Shown: positions 1 to 6,724, counted from the stretch's first letter. The stretch: DNA of 7,757 nt from Paracoccaceae bacterium (GCA_011523445.1 WTGT01000339.1:1-7757), one strand, 5' to 3'. The notes: generated by a model from the letters alone, not told the origin. A program made the numbers and translations.

Positions 1-1082
1 ATGTGTTCGATTATCAGGAAGGTGATGTTTACTGGTGTACTGCAGATGTAGGCTGGGTAACCGGTCACAGTTACATTGTTTATGGCCCCTTGGCCAATGG
101 GGCAACCAGTCTCATGTTTGAAGGAGTGCCAACTTTTCCTACCGCATCACGATTTTGGGAGGTATGTGACAAGCACAAGGTAAATCAGTTTTATACTGCA
201 CCAACTGCCATAAGGGCATTGATGGGATTGGGCGATGAATGGGTCAACAAGTGTGACTTGTCCACACTTAGAGTACTGGGTACTGTGGGTGAACCCATCA
301 ATCCCGAGGCTTGGAACTGGTACAACAAGGTTATTGGTAAGGGAAATTGCCCCATCGTCGATACTTGGTGGCAAACTGAAACCGGTGGACACTTGATTAC
401 TCCCCTGCCAGGGGCTGTTCCAACAAAACCGGGATCGGCAACTTTACCATTTCTTGGAATTGAACCAGTAATTCTGGAACCTGAAAAGGGTCATGAAATC
501 GATTCTGTTGAAGCAGAAGGGGTATTATGCATTAGTGACAGCTGGCCTGGACAGATGCGGACAGTCTATGGGGATCACCAGCGGTTTATGGAAACCTACT
601 TCCAGCAGTACCAAGGATATTATTTTACTGGAGATGGATGTCGCAGGGATAAGGATGGTTATTACTGGATAACCGGTAGAGTGGATGATGTACTCAATGT
701 TTCTGGTCACAGGATGGGTACGGCCGAAATCGAAAGTGCACTTGTTGCCTATCCCGATGTGGCAGAAGCGGCGGTGGTTGGATACCCCCATCCAATTAAG
801 GGTCAGGGCATCTATGCCTATGTTACTCTGAAAAGTGGTGCGGAATATACCGATGAACTGAAAAAGACATTGGAAGTTTGGGTTAGAAAGGAAATAGGGC
901 CAATAGCCAAACCTGATATTATCCAGTGGGCACCGGCACTTCCCAAAACCCGCTCGGGCAAGATCATGCGCCGTATACTCAGGAAAATTGCTGAAAATGA
1001 TTACGGAAGCCTTGGGGATACCTCTACTTTGGCAGAACCGTCAGTTGTTGATGAACTGATTGAAAATCGACCCGAAACATAA
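1..1082 (+). CDS. acs: Acetyl-CoA synthetase (AMP-forming), C-terminal part, cut by window edge
   Basis: This enzyme activates acetate with ATP and CoA to acetyl-CoA, through acetyl-AMP, in the cytoplasm. The reading frame is open from the left edge, and the GTG at base 3 is an internal valine codon (VFDYQEGD), not a start. About 359 residues are visible. The family is about 650 long, so roughly 290 N-terminal residues, including the P-loop-like ATP motif, lie outside. Counting from base 3, the TWWQTETGG adenylate-forming motif is at residues 121-129, and its tryptophan is the one known to restrict the pocket to acetate. The hinge/ATP region YFTGDG is at 207-212 and GRVDDVLNVSGHR at 225-237. 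The C-terminal PKTRSGKIMRR holds the catalytic lysine (K320), which is the acetylation site in Salmonella Acs. The protein matches E. coli Acs closely along its length, so propionyl-CoA synthetase is less likely. The rpe gene follows after 23 bases. Confidence 0.96.
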   Translation, partial: VFDYQEGDVYWCTADVGWVTGHSYIVYGPLANGATSLMFEGVPTFPTASRFWEVCDKHKVNQFYTAPTAIRALMGLGDEWVNKCDLSTLRVLGTVGEPINPEAWNWYNKVIGKGNCPIVDTWWQTETGGHLITPLPGAVPTKPGSATLPFLGIEPVILEPEKGHEIDSVEAEGVLCISDSWPGQMRTVYGDHQRFMETYFQQYQGYYFTGDGCRRDKDGYYWITGRVDDVLNVSGHRMGTAEIESALVAYPDVAEAAVVGYPHPIKGQGIYAYVTLKSGAEYTDELKKTLEVWVRKEIGPIAKPDIIQWAPALPKTRSGKIMRRILRKIAENDYGSLGDTSTLAEPSVVDELIENRPET

Positions 1083-1105
1083 AACCGATCTGTTAGTATG
1101 AAATC

Positions 1106-1789
1106 GTGAGTAACAGTGAGATAATCTTTGCACCTTCAATTCTGAGTGCGGATTTTTCTAACCTTGCACTTGAGTGCCAGGCAGTTGAAGCGGCAGGGTG
1201 CGATTGGGTTCATCTGGATGTTATGGATGGCCATTTTGTTCCTAACCTGACCTTCGGTCCGGATGTGGTTTCAGCGCTTCGAAAGCACATCACAACGGTT
1301 ATGGATGTGCATTTGATGATTTCACCAACTGCCTTGCTCCTCGAAAAATTCATATCTACTCAAGCTGATGTAATTACGGTTCATGTCGAGGCTACTTCGC
1401 ATATATACAAGGATCTCCAGTTAATCCGTAACAGTGGAATCAAAGCAGGTGTGGCTCTCAACCCCGGAACTCCGGCCACAACAATTGCCCCTTTGCTGGA
1501 CATGATTGATCTAGTTTGCATCATGACTGTTAATCCTGGTTTTGGTGGTCAAAGGTTCATTTCCAACCAACTTCAAAAAATAAGGGAAATCAGGGAACTG
1601 ATAGGCAACAGAAGCATTTATCTGGAAGTGGATGGGGGAATTGATACTTCAAATGTTGGTTTGGCCGCCAAAGCGGGTGCCAATGTCTTTGTTGCGGGTA
1701 CTTCTATATTCAAGGGAGGTAGCTTCAAGAACCCTGATATCTACCGGGATAATATTGTAGACTTGAGGAAACAAGCACTTGGAGCATAA
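1106..1789 (+). CDS. rpe: Ribulose-phosphate 3-epimerase
   Basis: This cytosolic TIM-barrel enzyme interconverts ribulose 5-phosphate and xylulose 5-phosphate in the pentose phosphate (and Calvin) pathway. Its 227 residues are the normal family length. Visible signatures are APSILSADF (residues 9-17), HLDVMDGHFVPN (36-47), DVHLMI (67-72), MTVNPGFGGQ (140-149) and EVDGGI (174-179). By alignment with E. coli Rpe the metal ligands are H36, D38, H69 and D176, all present, with D38 and D176 as the acid/base pair. The start is GTG: an in-frame TAG lies at 1094-1096 and the next in-frame ATG is residue 40, inside the catalytic motif. The Shine-Dalgarno sequence is poor. A 6-bp inverted repeat, CTGTTA (1090-1095) and TAACAG (1111-1116), places the GTG in its loop, but it is weak. 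The gene lies 23 bases after acs and 40 before the next gene, probably in one transcript. Confidence 0.95.
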   Translation: MSNSEIIFAPSILSADFSNLALECQAVEAAGCDWVHLDVMDGHFVPNLTFGPDVVSALRKHITTVMDVHLMISPTALLLEKFISTQADVITVHVEATSHIYKDLQLIRNSGIKAGVALNPGTPATTIAPLLDMIDLVCIMTVNPGFGGQRFISNQLQKIREIRELIGNRSIYLEVDGGIDTSNVGLAAKAGANVFVAGTSIFKGGSFKNPDIYRDNIVDLRKQALGA

Positions 1790-1815
1790 ATTGAAATTCC
1801 CAACCGAAGTTAAAT

Positions 1816-1821
1816 GAAGGA
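1816..1821 (+). promoter_or_regulatory. Shine-Dalgarno for the thioredoxin-like gene
   Basis: GAAGGA lies 8 bases before the ATG at 1830. It is the clearest ribosome-binding site on the plus strand and supports that start. Confidence 0.7.
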
Positions 1822-1829
1822 ACAAGAAA

Positions 1830-2381
1830 ATGGCAGTCAGTCCCCCAGTTTGTAATTTTGGCTGGAAAGCTCTCGAATTCGAACTTCCTTCCACCGCTGG
1901 AAAGAAGGTAGATCTAAATCAAGTCAAGGGCCCCAACGGTACACTGATCATGTTCATATGCAACCACTGCCCTTATGTAACTTCGGCCATAGACCGTATT
2001 ATCTTTGATGCAACTGAATTGATGGATCTTGGTATCGGTGTAGTTTCCATTTGTTCCAATGATGCAATTACCTATCCTGATGATTCCTTCGACAAGATGA
2101 TTGAATTTGCAAAGAATAACAATTTCCCCTTTCCCTATCTTCATGATGAAAACCAGGAAATAGCCAAATCCTACGATGCTGAATGTACTCCCGACTTTTT
2201 TGGATTCAACTCAAATCTGGAACTTCAATATCGTGGCCGCTTGGACAGTTCAGGCCGTATGGGTTCATTGACACAACCCAGAACCCGTGATCTTGTAAAT
2301 GCCATGAAGGAAATCGCCAATTCAGGCAATGGTCCAAAAGACCAGATTCCTTCTATGGGCTGTTCGATAAAATGGAAATAG
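1830..2381 (+). CDS. Thioredoxin-fold redox protein (AhpC/TSA, PRX-like type)
   Basis: This is a predicted cytosolic thiol-disulfide or peroxide-reducing protein of 183 residues with no signal peptide. The thioredoxin fold is recognisable: an N-terminal segment with FELPSTAGK (residues 18-26), the strand TLIMFICNHCPY with a CxxC pair at C44 and C47, then VVSICSNDA (71-79), and a cis-proline loop at CTPDFFGF (119-126). A conserved-looking tail, PSMGCSIKWK (174-183), carries another cysteine, C178. The family is usually annotated only as thioredoxin family or peroxiredoxin-like, and its physiological substrate is not known to me. CNHCPY differs from thioredoxin (CGPC), and the cysteine position resembles the peroxidatic site of AhpC-type peroxiredoxins, so either disulfide exchange or peroxidase activity is possible. 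It starts 40 bases after rpe and ends 42 before pobA, probably in the same transcript. Redox protection of its neighbours is speculation. Confidence 0.85.
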   Translation: MAVSPPVCNFGWKALEFELPSTAGKKVDLNQVKGPNGTLIMFICNHCPYVTSAIDRIIFDATELMDLGIGVVSICSNDAITYPDDSFDKMIEFAKNNNFPFPYLHDENQEIAKSYDAECTPDFFGFNSNLELQYRGRLDSSGRMGSLTQPRTRDLVNAMKEIANSGNGPKDQIPSMGCSIKWK

Positions 2382-2413
2382 AAAATTGATCATTTAGGCC
2401 AGTATTGAATTAC

Positions 2414-2417
2414 AGGA
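2414..2417 (+). promoter_or_regulatory. Shine-Dalgarno deciding the TTG start of pobA
   Basis: AGGA lies 6 bases before the TTG at 2424. An in-frame TGA at 2406-2408 rules out longer forms, and starting at this TTG gives an N-terminus (MRTQVVIIGGGPAG) that matches known PobA (MKTQVAIIGAGPSG). Confidence 0.65.
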
Positions 2418-2423
2418 TATTTC

Positions 2424-3593
2424 TTGCGAACACAGGTTGTCATTATCGGAGGGGGACCGGCGGGTCTCCTCTTGGCCTGTAAATTATTCAAGAATGGAAT
2501 TGATTTCGTTCTCATTGAACAAAGAACCAGGGAATATGTACTGTCAAGAATAAGGGCTGGAGTCCTTGAATCCGGAACAGTAAATCAATTGGTAGAGGTT
2601 GGGGTCGCTGATCGATTGAAAGCCGAGGGGCAAACGCATGACGGGGTGTATATTTCAACTTCGGATGGATTTTTCCACGTAGATTTCAAGAAACTGGTGA
2701 ACAAAACCATTACGGTATATGGCCAAACCGAGATTACCAGGGATATGTATGATGCCCTCGAAAGTTGGGATGCAAACCTGATATTCGAGGCAAAAGGGGT
2801 TGATTTGACCGATTTTACCTCTGATAGTCCGAAAGTCTTCTATCAAAAGGATGGCGTAACCCATGAAATCCAATCAGATCTGATAATTGGGTGTGATGGG
2901 TTTCATGGTATAAGCAAGTCGAAGCTAAGTGGTGATTCTGACGGTGGTTTTAATGCACAACTGCCAATCGGATGGTTAGGAATTCTATCAGAAACCCCTC
3001 CCCTCAAGGATGAGTTGGTTTACTCCAGAAGTGACAGGGGTTTTGCCTTGGCTTCCATGAGGTCGCAAAGCCTGTCCAGATATTATATTCAGGTAGCTCT
3101 TTCTGATTTACCTGAAAACTGGTCAGATGATGCATTCTGGCACGAGTTGAAACGTAGATTTCCAGCGGGATTGGTTGAGAATCTTGTTATGGGACCCTCG
3201 ATTGAAAAATCCATAGCACCATTAAGGACATATGTTTCAAAATCGATGAGCAAAGGAAGATTATTGCTTTGTGGGGATGCTGCCCATATAGTTCCTCCAA
3301 CAGGAGCAAAAGGCTTAAACCTTGCGGCTTCTGATGTCCATTATGCCTTTGAAGCAATTACAAGTTTCTTTCGGGATAATGATCAGACCGGATTGGAGAA
3401 TTATTCAAAAAAGGCCCTTCTCCGAGTGTGGAAATCAATGAGGTTTAGCTGGTGGATGACCCAAATGTTCCATACCATTCCCGACAGAAACCCCTTTAAG
3501 GAAAAAATAATGGCAAGTGAATTATCACATTTACGGGATTCTGTCGCCATGCAGAAGGTGTTTTCAGAAAATTATACTGGCTTACCCTATTGA
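2424..3593 (+). CDS. pobA: 4-hydroxybenzoate 3-monooxygenase (p-hydroxybenzoate hydroxylase)
   Basis: This FAD-dependent cytosolic monooxygenase hydroxylates 4-hydroxybenzoate to protocatechuate using NAD(P)H and oxygen, feeding the beta-ketoadipate or protocatechuate-cleavage routes. Its 389 residues compare with 394 in Pseudomonas fluorescens PobA, and similarity runs the full length. The FAD dinucleotide motif GGGPAG is at residues 9-14, RIRAGVLE at 42-49, the DG motif CDGFHG at 157-162 and the GD motif GDAAHIVPPTGAKGLNL at 284-300. Equivalents of the substrate-pocket residues (P. fluorescens Y201, S212, R214, Y222, P293, Y385) are Y200, S211, R213, Y221, P292 and Y384, all kept. This makes 4-hydroxybenzoate the very likely substrate. 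In the coenzyme-specificity helix, R33-Q34 of P. fluorescens is swapped to Q33-R34, while Y38 is kept. The start is TTG. No pobR regulator or protocatechuate dioxygenase genes are in the window. Its stop overlaps the convergent ThDP enzyme gene by 7 bp. Confidence 0.95.
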   Translation: MRTQVVIIGGGPAGLLLACKLFKNGIDFVLIEQRTREYVLSRIRAGVLESGTVNQLVEVGVADRLKAEGQTHDGVYISTSDGFFHVDFKKLVNKTITVYGQTEITRDMYDALESWDANLIFEAKGVDLTDFTSDSPKVFYQKDGVTHEIQSDLIIGCDGFHGISKSKLSGDSDGGFNAQLPIGWLGILSETPPLKDELVYSRSDRGFALASMRSQSLSRYYIQVALSDLPENWSDDAFWHELKRRFPAGLVENLVMGPSIEKSIAPLRTYVSKSMSKGRLLLCGDAAHIVPPTGAKGLNLAASDVHYAFEAITSFFRDNDQTGLENYSKKALLRVWKSMRFSWWMTQMFHTIPDRNPFKEKIMASELSHLRDSVAMQKVFSENYTGLPY

Positions 3594-5326
3594 GTGCTTG
3601 TCACAATTACCTCTATGAGAGCAGCTCTTTGCTCATTCATGGTTACCTCTATTCCTTTCAGAAGCACATCCTTGAGTTCTGAAAACACATCAACACGCTG
3701 TGACCAGGCATTGCTGGCAGAGGCAACCTTGCAAAAATCAGGTGATGGTTCAAGTGAAGTTAAGGGTACATTGTTCATTCGTGAGGCAAATCCATCAGGG
3801 AACATATTCAAGACGGAGTGTTTGACTGCACCCCATTCCCTGTTATTGAGAACCACAACCAAAATCGGCAAACGCAAGGCTTCGGCTACCTGATGGCAAA
3901 CGGTCGGGTTGGCAAATAGATAGGATCCATCTCCCATGATGGCGATAATCAGCTTTTCAGGATTTGCCATCTTTGCTCCCAGGGCCGAGGGAAAAGACCA
4001 ACCCAAGCCACCGGAATATGGTTCCTGAAACCAGGAACCATGGCTGGTCCTGCCCAGCAAATCGAGATCGGCCCCCAGTTCGGAAAATACGGTCGAGTCA
4101 AAATCATGTAAAATTTGCCCAAGCACTGAAGACACCGCCTGCTTGGTCATGATCCCGGATTTAATTGACTTCTCAATAACCTTGGTTCTGTCTGATCTTT
4201 TCTTGTCTTGGCCAGTAAAGGTGTTTTTTCTCTTTTGTATCTTGTCTGCTGGAATCTTATTCCTTTGCTCCAATTGCGTCGAAAGTTCCTTTATAATTGC
4301 CGATACCTCCCCCGAGATCGTAAGATCAGAGCCAAAGTTGCGAATGGGGAATCTGGAGAAAAGTGGATCAGGACCAAGGTTTACAACTTTAGCCTTGTTG
4401 GAAATCTTGTGGATAGATGGTTGCCAAGGGGCCGGTGAATTCAACACAAGTATCAAATCGGCATTCTCAAGATATGGCTGTGGGTTAGAGCCAATGTGAC
4501 AAGGATTTTCCGTGGAAACAGTCAACCCTGTAGCCCACCATGTACAGGCTGCAATGCCATATTTATCTATGAGGGTATTCAGTTGCCTGAATGAAGATTC
4601 ATCGTCACAATCCCTTTGGGTTATCAGTAGAGGGGAAGATGATTGTTCCAGCCAATCACACAATAATTCAATCTTATCAACATCAGGAGTGGATTCGAAT
4701 ATGGCAAAACCCGGTTTGGAAAATAGTTTGTGAGTATCTACCTTCATGCTGATCACTTCCCTAGGAAGTGATAGATATACGGGTCCCTTTGGGGTTGAAT
4801 TTGCCATGACATAGGCACGGTCCAGCAATTCAATCAATTGTTCGGGAAACCTTACCTCATATTCCCATTTGCATGCTTCCCTTATCAGGCTCGCCTGATC
4901 ATACATTTCCTGGCCCCACCCTATAGGAACGGTTCTTGAACCAAACCTTCCCACTTCGGTAACAGGCGTTCTACCTGACATCACGATGATGGGGACATTT
5001 TCACAGGCTGCATTTATTATTCCAGTCGTGGCATTGGCCAAGCCGACATTGGTATGGAGTATTACTGCTTGGGGCGATCTTGAGACCTTGTAGTTGCCAT
5101 AGGCCATGCCCATGGCAACATGTTCATGTGGTACAAGAATGGGTTCTGAAAAAGGAATACCTTTGAATGTTGCTTCAGCCAGACCCTCAATTATTGGTGG
5201 AAAGTCGGTTCCGGAATTGACATAAACATGTTTTATACCCAAAACCTTCAATCTAGGAAGTATTAACCCACCAGCAATTGATTGAGAGCTTGCAGAGTTA
5301 TGATCTTCATTTTCTGACATTTTCAT
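3587..5326 (-). CDS. Thiamine-diphosphate-dependent enzyme, acetolactate synthase / benzoylformate decarboxylase superfamily
   Basis: This is a predicted cytosolic enzyme that decarboxylates or carboligates a 2-oxo acid; the exact substrate is unknown. Numbering from the ATG at 5326 (579 residues), the PYR domain covers about 15-185, with NSGTDFPP at 37-44 and the cofactor-activating glutamate E68 in PHEHVA. The central domain is about 210-345, followed by a lysine-rich linker at about 355-390. The PP domain contains GGLGWSFPSALG (439-450) and the ThDP/Mg motif GDG (465-467), 26 residues, then NN (494-495). H91 in ILHTNVG aligns with active-site H70 of Pseudomonas benzoylformate decarboxylase, where acetolactate synthases usually have a TSGPG-type loop. 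No regulatory subunit gene is adjacent, so isoleucine/valine biosynthesis is unlikely. The start is uncertain: ATG at 5326 or 5320 (weak GGA upstream) or TTG at 5344. It is the last gene of the TRAP operon, which suggests that it acts on the imported acid. Confidence 0.85.
   Translation of the reverse strand: MKMSENEDHNSASSQSIAGGLILPRLKVLGIKHVYVNSGTDFPPIIEGLAEATFKGIPFSEPILVPHEHVAMGMAYGNYKVSRSPQAVILHTNVGLANATTGIINAACENVPIIVMSGRTPVTEVGRFGSRTVPIGWGQEMYDQASLIREACKWEYEVRFPEQLIELLDRAYVMANSTPKGPVYLSLPREVISMKVDTHKLFSKPGFAIFESTPDVDKIELLCDWLEQSSSPLLITQRDCDDESSFRQLNTLIDKYGIAACTWWATGLTVSTENPCHIGSNPQPYLENADLILVLNSPAPWQPSIHKISNKAKVVNLGPDPLFSRFPIRNFGSDLTISGEVSAIIKELSTQLEQRNKIPADKIQKRKNTFTGQDKKRSDRTKVIEKSIKSGIMTKQAVSSVLGQILHDFDSTVFSELGADLDLLGRTSHGSWFQEPYSGGLGWSFPSALGAKMANPEKLIIAIMGDGSYLFANPTVCHQVAEALRLPILVVVLNNREWGAVKHSVLNMFPDGFASRMNNVPLTSLEPSPDFCKVASASNAWSQRVDVFSELKDVLLKGIEVTMNEQRAALIEVIVTSTQ
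4018..4041. repeat. Perfect 10-bp inverted repeat with 4-base loop, inside the ThDP enzyme gene
   Basis: ATGGTTCCTG (4018-4027) and CAGGAACCAT (4032-4041) are exact reverse complements around a 4-base loop. On the coding (minus) strand the site spans the codons for HGSWFQEP in the PP domain. No T-run follows on either strand, so it is not an intrinsic terminator. Function is unknown, and it may be coincidence imposed by the protein sequence. Confidence 0.6.
4752..4772. repeat. Perfect 9-bp inverted repeat with 3-base spacer, inside the ThDP enzyme gene
   Basis: ATCACTTCC (4752-4760) and GGAAGTGAT (4764-4772) pair exactly around CTA. The site lies over the codons for LPREVIS in the ThDP enzyme. 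It has no flanking T-run. It could be a dimeric-regulator type site or an RNA hairpin, but a chance repeat of this length is plausible in a window this size. Confidence 0.5.
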
Positions 5327-5353
5327 CAAATCCAAAGCTGCCAAAAGGATTAT

Positions 5354-6709
5354 CTATCCCGAAGAAATGGCAGGAAGCCAAAGGGTAATTATGGGAAAGG
5401 CCAAGATAAGCCCTACCCTGAGAATCTCAACGCAAAAGAATGGAATTACTCCCTTGAATGTTTCAATCATGGGAACATCCTTGGCCATTGAAGAAATGAC
5501 AAACACATTGAGGCCGACCGGTGGTGTTATCAACCCGAGTTCGACAACAATCAAGGCCAGAATTCCAAACCAGATTTTCAAATCGTCGGTACTCATGCCA
5601 AAGCCTGACCCATCGGCACCCTGATATATTCCCCCATTGATTTCACTAAGTACCGGCCAAAGGAAAGGAATTACCAGGAGGATCATTGACAGGCTATCCA
5701 TCAGGCAGCCAAGAATAATCAAGCCGATCAAGACCAAAATCAAAACCAAGGTGGGTGAAATGCCCGCATCCAACAACCATGATGCAGTTTCCTGGGGTAA
5801 TCCAACTCGGGAAAGGAATATTTTCATCAGCTCAGCCCCGAGCAGAATAAGATATATCATTCCCGAAGTACCGGCTGTTTCCTTGATTGATTCAATGATA
5901 CCATTCCAGTTCAATTGAGATGTGATTAATCCATGCCCCAATACGAGAAAAACACCGATTGCAGCTGCGGGTGTCGGATTATAGAAACCAAAGAATATTC
6001 CGCCAAGAACCAGGCCAAAAATCAATAATACCGGAAAAACTCCCTTGGTTGCCGCAATGAATTCATCACGTTCGATTTTTGATCCTCTTGGACCAGATTC
6101 TGGAACAATGATTACATAGGCGGCAATGGTAAGAATGAACAACAATGTGGCCATCAAGCCTGGAATGATCGAGGCAAGAAACATTGAGACAATATTGGCT
6201 TCGACAACCACTGCATAAATTATTAAAACTACTGATGGAGGTATCAGAATTCCTAGAACACCACCTGCTGCTACCGATCCTGTAGCGAGGGCTCCTGAAT
6301 ATTTATACTTCTTAAGTTCAGGAAGTGCTACCCTTCCCATGGTGCTGGCAGTTGCCAATGATGACCCACAAACGGCACCAAATCCTGCGCAGGCCGCAAT
6401 AACGGCCATGGCAGTTCCACCCTTCAACCATCCCAGCCATGCGTTGGCTGCCCGGAACAAGGCAGCAGATAAACCTGAACGGGAAGCCAGACATCCCATC
6501 AGGACAAACATTGGAACTACAGTTAGACTGTAAATGGAAAACTGAAAATAGGCTAGGGTTTTCAATTGGTTCAAAACCAGCGCGGGACCATTAATGAAGG
6601 TTATTCCCAGTCCACCAACCAATATCATTGCATAAGCAATGGGCATCCTGATCATAATCAGCAGAAAAAGGACTCCAAGACCTATCAATCCTAAGAATAT
6701 CGGATCCAT
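5354..6709 (-). CDS. dctM: TRAP transporter large permease, DctM family
   Basis: This is the large membrane subunit of a tripartite ATP-independent periplasmic transporter. It carries the sodium- or proton-coupled translocation path in the inner membrane. The length from the chosen ATG is 451 residues, slightly above the usual 425-430, and about 11-12 hydrophobic segments are visible. Numbering from one codon earlier (TTG at 6712), family motifs are RMPIAYAM (22-29), PMFVLMG (67-73), GFGAVCGSSLATASTMG (110-126), a substrate/ion-site-like GVLGILIPPS (151-160) and the C-terminal VELGLITPPVGLNVFVI (390-406). A glycine-rich loop at 359-376 seems longer than in most relatives. ATG at 6709 is preferred over TTG at 6712 because an AAGGG Shine-Dalgarno sits 7 bases upstream and the ATG shares one base with the dctQ stop (TGATG). 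The stop is in the same frame as the downstream ThDP enzyme gene. Confidence 0.95.
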   Translation of the reverse strand: MDPIFLGLIGLGVLFLLIMIRMPIAYAMILVGGLGITFINGPALVLNQLKTLAYFQFSIYSLTVVPMFVLMGCLASRSGLSAALFRAANAWLGWLKGGTAMAVIAACAGFGAVCGSSLATASTMGRVALPELKKYKYSGALATGSVAAGGVLGILIPPSVVLIIYAVVVEANIVSMFLASIIPGLMATLLFILTIAAYVIIVPESGPRGSKIERDEFIAATKGVFPVLLIFGLVLGGIFFGFYNPTPAAAIGVFLVLGHGLITSQLNWNGIIESIKETAGTSGMIYLILLGAELMKIFLSRVGLPQETASWLLDAGISPTLVLILVLIGLIILGCLMDSLSMILLVIPFLWPVLSEINGGIYQGADGSGFGMSTDDLKIWFGILALIVVELGLITPPVGLNVFVISSMAKDVPMIETFKGVIPFFCVEILRVGLILAFPIITLWLPAISSG

Positions 6710-6724
6710 CAAGCTGCCCTTGAT
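6708..6724 (-). promoter_or_regulatory. Hairpin over the dctM ribosome-binding site and start
   Basis: On the minus-strand mRNA, ATCAAG (6724-6719) pairs with CTTGAT (6713-6708) around a GGCAG loop. The AAGGG Shine-Dalgarno is half in the 5' arm and half in the loop. The first two bases of the dctM ATG and the dctQ stop are in the 3' arm. A ribosome finishing dctQ must open it, which would favour coupled translation. The stem is only 6 bp, so its stability is modest. Confidence 0.4.

Noticed and set aside
3..5. GTG at base 3 as the start of acs
   Set aside because: It aligns with an internal valine of full-length Acs; the gene simply continues beyond the left edge.
1098..1109. Three-codon ORF (ATG AAA TCG TGA) overlapping the rpe GTG start
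   Set aside because: It could act as a coupling leader, but it has no Shine-Dalgarno and such tiny ORFs are common by chance.
1791..1815. TTGAAA and TTAAAT before the thioredoxin-like gene as a promoter
   Set aside because: The spacer is only 13 bases, too short for a sigma-70 promoter.
1873..1882. 10-base palindrome TCGAATTCGA
   Set aside because: It is short and coding, with no loop, partner site or regulatory context; this is expected by chance.
2386..2414. Promoter-like TTGATC before pobA
   Set aside because: No acceptable -10 hexamer lies 16-18 bases downstream; the candidates TATTGA and TTGAAT are only 11-13 bases away.
3594..4733. Several open frames of 60-120 codons on the plus strand, opposite the ThDP enzyme gene
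   Set aside because: They are antisense to a well-supported gene, lack ribosome-binding sites and resemble no known family; they are frame shadows.
3587..5326. Annotation of the ThDP enzyme as the biosynthetic acetolactate synthase large subunit (IlvB)
   Set aside because: There is no ilvH-type small subunit or ilvC nearby, the PYR loop differs (LHTNVG instead of TSGPG), and it sits in a TRAP operon.
5345..5356. Readthrough fusion of DctM with the ThDP enzyme across one in-frame TAG
   Set aside because: The frames match, but plausible independent starts follow the stop and nothing suggests programmed readthrough.
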